From a virus: DNA of 40,854 bases. The DNA lies in IMG/VR virus record IMGVR_UViG_3300042868_005714, positions 1 to 40,854 of that record; one strand, 5' to 3'. Under the pieces are notes generated by a model, which was not told the origin of the DNA, did not search any database, and worked only from the letters and a program-made list of their open reading frames with translations. Position 1 is the stretch's first letter; each line of letters begins with the position of its first letter. The translations under genes were made by a program, and so were the position numbers. Shown one piece after another: positions 31,775-40,854 of this stretch.

Positions 31775-34700
31775 GAGGTAAAACCGTAGTCTTCTCCGCT
31801 ATGAATCTTGCTACAGCTGTTGAATTATCCAGCAATGTTTGGCCACTAGACGCTGCGGTTTCTCCCCTATCGTACCAGATTCTGCCTGTTCTTTTAATTA
31901 CAGTTACCCTTGTACCTGCGGCCAATGGCGCTGTGAGCCTAATATAAGCAGTGATACCGTCCACCGCAAATTCTGCTTCTAGTCTTTCATCGGCTTCGGG
32001 ACTGTAGGCTCCGTTATCTTCCACCCATACTGCAACAGGATCTTTGCGCAATCTACGGCCTCCCGCAAACACTTCAATTTGATCACAGGCACCGTAAGAA
32101 CTAGGCATAGTGTCTCTGTACCACGAAGTTCTAACACCTTGTGTAGGCACAAAATCTAAAGGCCCAACTAATAGTGAACTACCGTCACTATAGAAATCTG
32201 TTCTTTGCTGTGTTTCATTGTAGGGCAACACTTCTTCATATCCTACATCGATAACCGCGGTTCCTGCAGAGTAAATTTCTGCGATAGCTGTGCCTTGAGA
32301 ACCTCTTCTTAGCTGTGATAGAACATTCCCAACTTTACTCATATATTCTATTCTTTCGCCCTCTACACTTATAATTCCCGGAATGTTCCTTGAAGTAATT
32401 GGCTCGGTTAATTTTGAACCGTCAGTAACTGTAATAGTAGTGTCATAATAGTTAAGTGTTGAGGTCAGTGTTACTTCACTTCTAGAAAATCTATTATAAT
32501 GATATACATTTAACATATCTTTATGAATTTCAAAAGCACTAGGTGATCGATAAATGTCCGATGAAAATAACACTATCTTAATCTGATTATTAACAGTTGA
32601 ATCTGCAACCAGATAAACTACATTTCTGGGTATATTGACATAGTAATCTTGATCCTGAGTAAGGCGGGTTCCGTTCTTATACACCCAAACATAACTAGCA
32701 GATATAGGAGCACGGGGTAATTGATACTGTACCTTGCCGCCTACAATTTCATCTGATATCATATCCAACGAAGCATATTCGCTGAACCATGTAATGTTTA
32801 TTTCTATGTTATCTGTTTCGTTAGTAGTAATCATCGAAACACTAGGATCTATGACAAGATTAGAATCAACTATAGAATATTCTGCCCTACGATTGTTTTC
32901 AATTTTTATTTGATCCCCTTCATTGAGAACAGCCGCTGTAATTACTAATTCTTTCGTAGCAGCGTTGTAGGTATATTCCGTGATAAAAGTTTTTAATCGA
33001 TTATTAACATATACTCTAATATTGCTGGGTAGGATAGCTCCGGATGCTTCTGAAGGATCCTGACCTAGAATAAACGTGTTGTTAGTTCCGTCATATTCAG
33101 CATAGATCGTATCTGCACCTCTGAGATATTGTCCATCTACTTCTACCAACATTGAATTAGGTGCTGATCCTCTCGATATCTCTACAAACCCTTCAAGATC
33201 AAAACTTCTTGTACTACCTTCAAAATACACCGTTTGGGTGTTAACCTGCACCACAGACACTCCCGAACTATCTACATCGACACTGGCTTGAAGACTTATT
33301 ATTTTTATCACTGCATCTGCTGGCGGAATTATTCCGAATTCTACTAAAGTTTTACCCGGAATATCTGTAACTTCTGTACTGTCTATAAACCCAGTATCTA
33401 CGGGCTCACCGTTGACTGTAACGAAAATTAATGCTGTATCGTCGTAGTTGGCATCCGTTAGGAATAAATTAGTGGCTCCGTCGGCAACGAATATATCTGA
33501 AGATAATATACCTATTCCGCCTACACCTATAGAGATAATTTCTATTACTGAATTGTTAATAGGTGCTGTATTAAATTCTACTCTATTCTGTACTAGATCC
33601 AAAGTATAGTCTACACCTAGATATTTTTTAACTTTATTTACATACACAATCACTGAGTTGTTTTCAACAATAGGTTGTCCGATATCAAAGTCGGTATCCG
33701 TTCCGTTACCTTTGACAATTTTGGATTGCAGTGCCGCTGATCCCGACGGAGTCGATTGAAACACTTTGATAGACACGCTGTCCATAACCTGGCCAGGAAT
33801 ATTTTCTTCTGGGGCAGGCACGTGATCAGGTTCAATAAACTTACCACCGGTTACAGCTATCTCTTCTGCTGTGGTTCCTCTGGCTGTGACATATATATTA
33901 TCTATGGCCGATAATGTGCCTCCACTGAGTTTGGTATCTAGCAAATTATCGTCGGTGATTGTTACTGATCCATCACTTTCTGAAGGACGGAAAATTAATG
34001 TATCCCCACTTTGTGTTGATAGATAATCTCCAATTTCTACAACATTGTTAACGCCATCGCCTATAAAAGTAGGCATTTCTGCATTAGGATTTGTACTAGT
34101 AGATGAATCTATCTGATCATTGTATGCCGGATCGTCTATTCTTCGAGTCTGTGTTTCTCCTGCTCGCTTGATATAAATGTTAATTTCTTGTCCGGCCGCT
34201 GGAATGTACGGAAGAGTCACTGTATTAGTGCTACCATCATGAACTACGTAATAGTCGCTGGCGGCTTCTACGCTGTCCCAGTTGTCCGTAAACCATGGTA
34301 GCGCATCCCATCCTCCAGTGACCTCAAAAGTAGTACCTTGTATCTGCACACCTCCAAAATCTATTCCGGTCATAAGTTGGTTAAGTTCTTTGCCTACCAT
34401 ACCGGAAACAGGAGTGTAGAATCGATCTATTCTGTTTACAGCAGATAATAATTCGATATTTTTTTCATAGTTTACAGTGATCACATCGCCGTTAACTGGA
34501 GCTGTATTGAATGTAATTTTTCCTCTCAACAAAGAATAATTATCAGTGGCCAAATAATATAAGCTGATAGTATATTCGCTGGTTAAGACTAATTGATTAT
34601 TTTTAAATATTGATATTTTGGTCTTGTCTCTGGTAGGAGCATATCCTAATTCAAATACCGCTGTGTTGCCTGTAGCTACAAATATTTGATTTTGTGTATA

Positions 34701-37700
34701 TGATTGATAATCACCTGTTTTGCTAACACGATCAAATTTCACTGTGAGATTAAAAGTTCTAATCTTAGTATTGCCTAACACCGCTGTGGCCTTAGCCTGA
34801 GTTCCGTCGTTGGAATTTCCTCCCACCAAGGTCACTGTAGGCTTTTGTGTATAGCCGCTGCCTGGGGTCAACATTTTAATACCAGATACACGACCGTTGG
34901 ATATATAGGCCTGCGCTGTGGCTCCTGAACCGTTGCCTTCTATAACCACCCTAGGCACAGTGGTATATAGGGTGCCGTAATCATATAATAAAATTTCCGT
35001 AACTGAGTAACCGTTATTGTCTGTCCACCATTTCCAAGGGTACTGTGTTAATTCTGCACGATCAAAGGTTATAGGAACTACTTTACCATCTATAACTGAA
35101 TAATTCGGAGCAAGGTCAAAATCTGCAATAGCTGATTGATAAGGCTCGGGAGTATTGTAACGACTTACATATTCTCTTACTGTAGTTCTAAAAGGTTTAA
35201 CTTCATCTATATATTGTTGATAACTTTCAAGATTATCATTTTTATAATTTAGCTTTTGTTCAAAACTGCCTACAGAGTGTGTAGCGTTTAAGAAACTAGT
35301 TTTAAAAACCCAATCAACATATTGTTGTTCTGATAACGCATATCTTATGCTAGAGAAAAATAATTTATTCCATTCTATAGCATAATCTGCAACAAAAATA
35401 TCTTTTTTTACAGCCTGTAAAATATTTCTTAATTCTATTGAATTTGAAATATCATAGGTAGTGTTGTCAAAACTCTGTGTGTTATCAAATCCTATACCTG
35501 CCACTGTGGTATCATATAGAGAAGATTTTAATTGCAAAGTTCCGTTCTGTCTAGCCACTAATTTAAATCTATCTGAAAAAGTTGTGCCTGTGTTGTTGAT
35601 TTTTTCAAATATCGCCCAACCGCCGGCGCCGTATTCTTTGACTCTGATTAGTTCTTCTAGTGAAATTTGATATTGTGGTTCTTGAAACACACTTAAAATT
35701 TCTCTGGTGATAGGTGAATCTTGATTATACCCTGAAAGATACCAATCTACAGTATTCCAATATTTGGTGGTATCGTAGGCTTGAGATTGACTGCGGAAAA
35801 ACACCTTTCTCACACTATCCCAGGCATAGACGCTCCAAAAATTATCTATAGTAGAATCATTCAACACCAGCACTGAAAAATTTCTTATCTTGGCCAATAA
35901 TGTTCGATACCGGTTACCCCTGTTTAACACTGTAACAGTAGCTATTCTTCCTTGATTATCTAGCGTTACCGCTATTTTAGCTCCTAATCCATCACCTTCT
36001 ATCTCTACTGGTGGCACTACTCTATATCCAAATCCAGGATCGACTATGTCAACAGTATCTAATTCACCATCAACAAGATTGGCCCGAAGTACCGCTTGTT
36101 TAGTTCTTACTGTGCCTACAGTCTGTAGATCGATCTCAGTATCAACTGTGACATCATATAGATTTAATATTTCGGCCGGTACAGGATCTTTAGCGTTTAG
36201 ATTTGTAAAGTCTATAAGGTCAGCAAACGGTTGGTTAGTCAATACCTCGTTGATGTTGATTATTGCCAGCTTTAATGCTGTTAATCTGTCGACAAACATG
36301 CTTTGACGCGGTCTAAAATTTATGCCATATTTTTGTTTGGCAGGCAATGCTGTGTCTGGTACTCTGTTTCCTTGTGTATCAGTTCCTACCAGGCTATCGA
36401 TCCATTTATTTTCTAGTTGTAAAGTTGGCACACTGTCTGCAACAGATTCTGTCAATAGCTGATATTCACTGTGTATAGGTCTAAGTGATTCTAAATCATT
36501 TCTATATTTGATATTAATCAACGCAGTGTCTGATGACATAACTGATTTTGCATTATACAAAACAAATTTATCAGAGGCTATTAGTGCTATGAACGAGGTG
36601 CCTGTGCCCACAGGATTTGCAATAATATTTGCTACTTCTGCTGCCGATTTTGTTCTATCTGCCATATTCGCAGGTACTACCGTTTTATTTTCTACCCAAT
36701 AAAAATAGAAAGTTTCTTGTACCTGTCCAGTAGTCGGATTCAAGATCTGCTTTACACTGTATGCCTCGTTGTTGGGATAAAGAGGTTGTCCGCTGATTCC
36801 TTGTGCCAGTCCTTCGTTGGTGTCTGCTACTGCTGCCCATTCATTAGGCAACAACACACTTTGTATCCATTCATACACGGCAATATCGCTGCCCTCGGCT
36901 AATTGATTCCAATTACCTGTTCTAAAAGCAGTATCACCTTGTTCAGCGTAGATCCATTTTGCAGCAGCTATATTCCACCATAATTTTCCAACATTAGATT
37001 CGTACCAGGCTATGGCAGGGTCCGTGACTACCTGATCAGTTCCTATAGTATACACTGCAGGATCATAGGGTGTCTTAAATTTAATTTCCTGTTCTGCAGA
37101 GTTTAGTATTTTACCTTTGGCAGAATCTATAAAATCAAGGTCTTGTATTTTAATATTCTGCACATTGTCATAAAATTCTATACTACGAATTTTTCGTGTA
37201 TCTACCACAGGCTGCTGTGTGTTTAAAATATTCCAAGAAGACAGTGTAGAATCTTTCTTAAACAATCTAGCATTTCCTATGTACGAACCTTCAAAGGTTA
37301 ACTCTCCTTCTGAGTCGATCACAGGAGCTCTATAGTACGGAGATCCCACTGCCACATAAGATCCTACACAGTCTACACTAGAACCGAAAGCTTCGTCGGG
37401 TGAAAAGACTTCCTGCAGTTTTTCAGTGAGCAAGAATATCTGATCTTTTTTATCAAATATGTAAACTCCGCCAGTGTAACCTTGAGCTGAGCTGAATCTA
37501 GTAGTTCCGAGATCAAAAATTGTACCACGAAGAATATCGAATGTAATAGGAATATCGTTAGAGGCGTTTCGTGCGCCTACGGCAATTTTTGCTGCGTCTG
37601 GACTCACCGAAACTCCGTATCCAAAATACTCATTAGGGTATGTTTCGAAACTTTCTAGGCGCTGTTTCACTCTGTATTCAGTGATGTTACTGTCTAATTC

Positions 37701-40700
37701 TAGCACGTATACACTGCCTTGATCCTGATAATTAATATCTGATCTAGGACTAGAAACAACCAGAGTATTACCAGTAAGATCCATATCCATTGCAAATCCA
37801 AACTGGTCACCTGTACTGATAACTAATCCAGAATCTATATCTGAGAATGCGCTGATCGATGCTGCATTAATCATTTGTTTTAGTTCATAGACATCGCCTG
37901 CGGTGCGAGCATAGACCCAAACCTTACCGCTAGACTGTGTGGTGCTATCTCCTACTACCTGCCAATTTGCACTGTCTGATGGATCTTCATTATAGCTTCT
38001 ATAGGTAGAATCTACTCCGAGGAATGCATCACCTAATCGATAATATTGATAAGAATCTCCCGGTGCTGTGGGATCTTTGAATCTCACAATCTCACCTTCC
38101 ACATATTCTACATCACCTCTCCATATACCTCGATAGTTAGCAAAATACTGACCATCTGCATCCGGAGCACCTATAACTAATATACTGCCGTCTCTGTTCA
38201 TGGCCATACTAGATCCAAACTTATCGCCCTGTTTGACTAATTCTGCCATCTGTGTGTCATTCAGCAAACCTGTGATAGCGAATTCCAAAGTGCTGCCGTC
38301 GTCCTCTACAGATAACGTAGTTGGCAGAGAACAATTTGTGCTGATATCGCTAACTTTTAACCATCCCTGTGATTGGATAGTTATTGTACTGCCGTCTGTG
38401 GTCGAATCTTCTAGATTCATCCATAAGTTTCCTCTCACAGCTTCTGCTATAGGATCCTGTGCAGCCTGCCATACAATTTCTCCTGCCTTGTAGGATTTTT
38501 GAAAGTCATATACTCCTGTGTACATAGGATTTTCTAAATGGCTCCATGCTGTACCATTAAATTTAAATAGGTACACTCGGCCTGTATTATTATAGGAGCC
38601 TGTGGCGGATACTGCCATATAATAAGAGCTGCCGTTCACAGATAAAGTTATTTCGCTGCCAAATTTTTCATTGTCAGCAGGTCTTGGACTAACAAAAGCC
38701 GCAGTATTAAAAAATCTGTCATTCGTATAGGTGTATACCGCCACCATTCCCTGTTGATACAGGCCGGTATTAACTCCTGATTCAAGTGCCGGTATAATAG
38801 TAGCCAGTTCCCAATCATCTGTGTTAATGGCTAGTTCGCTGCTATTGTCGACACCTACTGTGTTAGGATTTATAGCTCGGTAGAGTCTGCCGCCATATAA
38901 TACTATCTCATCTTGTTGATAAAACTCATCTGCGGCCCACGGACCTCGGAATGCACTAGCTACGCCACTGGCTTCAGCTGCACCGACTATCAGTATCTTA
39001 CCATCAGGACTTAGTGCCATTGCATTACCGAAAGATCCTAATGCATTAGTAAAGAACCCATTAGGGGGAGAAATAATCTGTTTTAGTAGTAGTCCTGTAG
39101 AACTTTCTGCGTAAACGTTTACTATGCCAGAACCAGGTATGCTAACAAGTAACTGAGAGTTTACTGTGTCATATATTACTTTCTTACCAGCATTAATAGG
39201 GCTAGTTGTAGCGTAATCGGTGATAGAATTAGCGGTATATTGTTTTTGCTTTTCTATGACTTCCCATAGGTCGTTGCCATTGTTATCTATAAACAATCTA
39301 GCACCGTTGTATAACAGCGCAGATGTTCCTCTATCTAGAATCTGATAATTGTTAAATCTACTTTCAGTAAGTATCGTAGGATTTACTAAAGTACTAGAAT
39401 CTATTTCTGGATCTTCATTGTCAGCATCAATTTCAATACTAACTGTGGTATTAGTCACTGTTATTATTTTAAAAAATCCCTGCAGATTCACTATGTTTCT
39501 AAATCCCACATACGTATCAACTAAGAATACATGTGGTCGATTAAAGGTAACTGTAACCGTTGTATCGTCGAGTCGTTCAACAGTAATTACAGATAGCATT
39601 TCAACTTGGTTAGCTCTAAGTACTGTCCAGGAATCTCTATAAAATGTTATCCATATATGATCATTTTCTTTGACTGTAGAGATATCTAGTGTAGTTAATG
39701 CTGCCTGCGTGGCTATCACGTGTTCATATTGATTCTCGTACACATATCCTGCGGTAAAATTTGGATCTATTTCTAAAGAAGTTGGATTAATATTTGTTAC
39801 ATACGGTATCGGTGGTACTGTAAAGTCATTGATATTAATTCTATAATTAAGATCTGAAACAACCCCACGAACTCCAGACTCTATAGTTAATACCTGAGAA
39901 TTAAATTTTATTTTATTTTTTTCTATCTGTATTTCTATTTCTGTGAGTTGATCAGTGCCTCCTATTCTGCTTAACAAAAACGCCCACTCTTCATTTAGAG
40001 TTACGCTATCAGATCCCGATCGACTAAGTTTACCAAATATTTTTGTAATAGCGTTAGCTGATCCTTTTTCACGTATAAATCCTTGATACAACTGGAATTG
40101 ACTCACTGGATCTTCAGCCAGATTATTCAAATAATCTCTCTGTTGATATCCTATTGTGTGTCTGGCCAATGCCCGTTGATTCTGGTTCGTGCCTTCTGAC
40201 GATGTTTCAAAATAATCGCTGAATTGTTTGATCTTGTAATCGAAGTTAGGAATCAGTTGTTTTTGCGGGGTGCTATCTAATTTGGTCCAAAAAGAATCAT
40301 TAAAGGTTTCAGAACCAAGTTGATTTCTTAAACTAGTCCAATTAAAACTTTTGTAAGATACTATGTCACCTAGCCTGTAATCTTGGAATGGCTGCCAGGT
40401 CTGTATGCTAACATTATCAAACAAGAATCCTGGACTTGTGTAATCTCCATCCCAATCTACTGTACGAAACCCTTGTACTTTAATTCTGCCTTGACGATAG
40501 CCAGTGGTCTTATCATAAATGATATCATTGAATACTGTACGATCGTCAAATACTGTAACATGTTCTTTGAGAACATAGTTTAATTTTAAGAAAAATACAC
40601 CTTCATCGGTGTTAGTGGTTTCTACCGTAATTTTTTGAAAACTGCGATTTACATTTATGAATCTTGGCTCTAGGGGTTTGCCGTCACCTTTTAGTACCTG

Positions 40701-40854
40701 ATAGTCATAAAACCCATCAAGTATGTTATCGGCTACTCCCACAGGTACCTCAACATCCACTTTTTCAGCCATAGGACTAATGGCTATTAACGACCCTAGT
40801 TCCCAGTTGTGTTTGGTCCAAAACATAAATTCTTTGGCACTGCTGAGCCAGTCT
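31770..40854 (-). CDS. Giant virion structural protein (5' end outside window)
   Basis: The frame encodes more than 3,018 aa and stays open to the window edge, so the ATG at 40826 is probably internal. Roughly 37250-39200 encodes a propeller of six FG-GAP-like units (SFGNAMALSPDG, KFGSEITLSVNG, KFGSSMAMNRDG, QFGFAMDMDLTG, YFGYGVSVSPDA, AFGSSVDCVG). Segments such as FYQQDEIVLYGGRLYRAI near 38900 resemble type 5/12 carbohydrate-binding modules and recur near 40360, 38480 and 38100. GxGYxxxP modules lie near 36000 and 34900, and beta domains of the form DGxxxxF...VYVN...DYT repeat through 32560-34700. The protein probably belongs to the baseplate or an adhesin and may bind surface glycans. Confidence 0.8.
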   Translation of the reverse strand, partial: DWLSSAKEFMFWTKHNWELGSLIAISPMAEKVDVEVPVGVADNILDGFYDYQVLKGDGKPLEPRFINVNRSFQKITVETTNTDEGVFFLKLNYVLKEHVTVFDDRTVFNDIIYDKTTGYRQGRIKVQGFRTVDWDGDYTSPGFLFDNVSIQTWQPFQDYRLGDIVSYKSFNWTSLRNQLGSETFNDSFWTKLDSTPQKQLIPNFDYKIKQFSDYFETSSEGTNQNQRALARHTIGYQQRDYLNNLAEDPVSQFQLYQGFIREKGSANAITKIFGKLSRSGSDSVTLNEEWAFLLSRIGGTDQLTEIEIQIEKNKIKFNSQVLTIESGVRGVVSDLNYRININDFTVPPIPYVTNINPTSLEIDPNFTAGYVYENQYEHVIATQAALTTLDISTVKENDHIWITFYRDSWTVLRANQVEMLSVITVERLDDTTVTVTFNRPHVFLVDTYVGFRNIVNLQGFFKIITVTNTTVSIEIDADNEDPEIDSSTLVNPTILTESRFNNYQILDRGTSALLYNGARLFIDNNGNDLWEVIEKQKQYTANSITDYATTSPINAGKKVIYDTVNSQLLVSIPGSGIVNVYAESSTGLLLKQIISPPNGFFTNALGSFGNAMALSPDGKILIVGAAEASGVASAFRGPWAADEFYQQDEIVLYGGRLYRAINPNTVGVDNSSELAINTDDWELATIIPALESGVNTGLYQQGMVAVYTYTNDRFFNTAAFVSPRPADNEKFGSEITLSVNGSSYYMAVSATGSYNNTGRVYLFKFNGTAWSHLENPMYTGVYDFQKSYKAGEIVWQAAQDPIAEAVRGNLWMNLEDSTTDGSTITIQSQGWLKVSDISTNCSLPTTLSVEDDGSTLEFAITGLLNDTQMAELVKQGDKFGSSMAMNRDGSILVIGAPDADGQYFANYRGIWRGDVEYVEGEIVRFKDPTAPGDSYQYYRLGDAFLGVDSTYRSYNEDPSDSANWQVVGDSTTQSSGKVWVYARTAGDVYELKQMINAASISAFSDIDSGLVISTGDQFGFAMDMDLTGNTLVVSSPRSDINYQDQGSVYVLELDSNITEYRVKQRLESFETYPNEYFGYGVSVSPDAAKIAVGARNASNDIPITFDILRGTIFDLGTTRFSSAQGYTGGVYIFDKKDQIFLLTEKLQEVFSPDEAFGSSVDCVGSYVAVGSPYYRAPVIDSEGELTFEGSYIGNARLFKKDSTLSSWNILNTQQPVVDTRKIRSIEFYDNVQNIKIQDLDFIDSAKGKILNSAEQEIKFKTPYDPAVYTIGTDQVVTDPAIAWYESNVGKLWWNIAAAKWIYAEQGDTAFRTGNWNQLAEGSDIAVYEWIQSVLLPNEWAAVADTNEGLAQGISGQPLYPNNEAYSVKQILNPTTGQVQETFYFYWVENKTVVPANMADRTKSAAEVANIIANPVGTGTSFIALIASDKFVLYNAKSVMSSDTALINIKYRNDLESLRPIHSEYQLLTESVADSVPTLQLENKWIDSLVGTDTQGNRVPDTALPAKQKYGINFRPRQSMFVDRLTALKLAIININEVLTNQPFADLIDFTNLNAKDPVPAEILNLYDVTVDTEIDLQTVGTVRTKQAVLRANLVDGELDTVDIVDPGFGYRVVPPVEIEGDGLGAKIAVTLDNQGRIATVTVLNRGNRYRTLLAKIRNFSVLVLNDSTIDNFWSVYAWDSVRKVFFRSQSQAYDTTKYWNTVDWYLSGYNQDSPITREILSVFQEPQYQISLEELIRVKEYGAGGWAIFEKINNTGTTFSDRFKLVARQNGTLQLKSSLYDTTVAGIGFDNTQSFDNTTYDISNSIELRNILQAVKKDIFVADYAIEWNKLFFSSIRYALSEQQYVDWVFKTSFLNATHSVGSFEQKLNYKNDNLESYQQYIDEVKPFRTTVREYVSRYNTPEPYQSAIADFDLAPNYSVIDGKVVPITFDRAELTQYPWKWWTDNNGYSVTEILLYDYGTLYTTVPRVVIEGNGSGATAQAYISNGRVSGIKMLTPGSGYTQKPTVTLVGGNSNDGTQAKATAVLGNTKIRTFNLTVKFDRVSKTGDYQSYTQNQIFVATGNTAVFELGYAPTRDKTKISIFKNNQLVLTSEYTISLYYLATDNYSLLRGKITFNTAPVNGDVITVNYEKNIELLSAVNRIDRFYTPVSGMVGKELNQLMTGIDFGGVQIQGTTFEVTGGWDALPWFTDNWDSVEAASDYYVVHDGSTNTVTLPYIPAAGQEINIYIKRAGETQTRRIDDPAYNDQIDSSTSTNPNAEMPTFIGDGVNNVVEIGDYLSTQSGDTLIFRPSESDGSVTITDDNLLDTKLSGGTLSAIDNIYVTARGTTAEEIAVTGGKFIEPDHVPAPEENIPGQVMDSVSIKVFQSTPSGSAALQSKIVKGNGTDTDFDIGQPIVENNSVIVYVNKVKKYLGVDYTLDLVQNRVEFNTAPINNSVIEIISIGVGGIGILSSDIFVADGATNLFLTDANYDDTALIFVTVNGEPVDTGFIDSTEVTDIPGKTLVEFGIIPPADAVIKIISLQASVDVDSSGVSVVQVNTQTVYFEGSTRSFDLEGFVEISRGSAPNSMLVEVDGQYLRGADTIYAEYDGTNNTFILGQDPSEASGAILPSNIRVYVNNRLKTFITEYTYNAATKELVITAAVLNEGDQIKIENNRRAEYSIVDSNLVIDPSVSMITTNETDNIEINITWFSEYASLDMISDEIVGGKVQYQLPRAPISASYVWVYKNGTRLTQDQDYYVNIPRNVVYLVADSTVNNQIKIVLFSSDIYRSPSAFEIHKDMLNVYHYNRFSRSEVTLTSTLNYYDTTITVTDGSKLTEPITSRNIPGIISVEGERIEYMSKVGNVLSQLRRGSQGTAIAEIYSAGTAVIDVGYEEVLPYNETQQRTDFYSDGSSLLVGPLDFVPTQGVRTSWYRDTMPSSYGACDQIEVFAGGRRLRKDPVAVWVEDNGAYSPEADERLEAEFAVDGITAYIRLTAPLAAGTRVTVIKRTGRIWYDRGETAASSGQTLLDNSTAVARFIAEKTTVLPR

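Noticed and set aside
40824-40826. ATG at 40826 as the start of the giant structural gene
   Set aside because: The same frame stays open upstream to the window end with plausible coding sequence, so the gene very probably begins outside.
1-40854. tRNA genes, integrase or insertion sequences
   Set aside because: No cloverleaf-like segment was noticed in the gaps, which are all under 60 nt, and no recombinase or transposase motif appears in any frame.

Overview
The window looks like part of a marine T4-like myovirus genome (pelagiphage or cyanophage type). The evidence is gapless gene packing with ATGA and TAATG overlaps, a T4 RNase H/FEN-type exonuclease, a phage-type QueE, tail-fibre proteins with a collar domain, a giant structural protein, and T4-style late promoter octamers (TATAAATA/GATAAATA). 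I see no tRNA, integrase, insertion sequence or CRISPR array. The host cannot be read from the sequence.

Region 1 (1-7905, plus strand) holds twenty small, tightly coupled genes. Those recognisable are an MBD4-like HhH-GPD DNA glycosylase, a cupin, a phosphoribosyltransferase, a HIT-family protein, an AbrB-like protein, a QueE-like radical SAM enzyme and the 5'-3' exonuclease. The rest are hypothetical proteins, several of a kind I associate with marine T4-like phages. A 10-bp hairpin at 7894-7924 closes this block where it converges with the minus-strand genes.

Region 2 (7936-20663, minus strand) is a gapless 12-gene accessory operon. In transcription order it encodes a short conserved protein, two DxD glycosyltransferase-like proteins, an unknown 205-aa protein, a GT-A-like protein with a DAD motif, a 652-aa protein made of four degenerate GT-A-derived repeats plus one intact GT-A domain, five radical SAM proteins (four with an N-terminal twitch-like cysteine set, one with a SPASM-like C-terminus) and an SGNH-like hydrolase. 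It is probably a glycan- or protein-modification system. Its substrate is unknown. It is the best candidate here for an undescribed system. Its leader is a 10-bp inverted repeat that encloses a late-promoter-like box and has the first gene's Shine-Dalgarno in one arm, resembling T4 late genes whose read-through transcripts are translationally masked.

Region 3 (20722-40854, minus strand) is a tail/adhesin module. In transcription order it has a giant structural protein of more than 3,000 aa (FG-GAP-like propeller with carbohydrate-binding-like insertions, cut by the window edge), a 215-aa structural protein, four paralogous fibre genes sharing an N-terminal domain (one ending in a tail collar domain), a small fibre-assembly-like protein, and two paralogous ~300-aa structural proteins. 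The closeness of regions 2 and 3 suggests that the sugar/radical chemistry acts on the virion fibres or on the host surface. This is inference.
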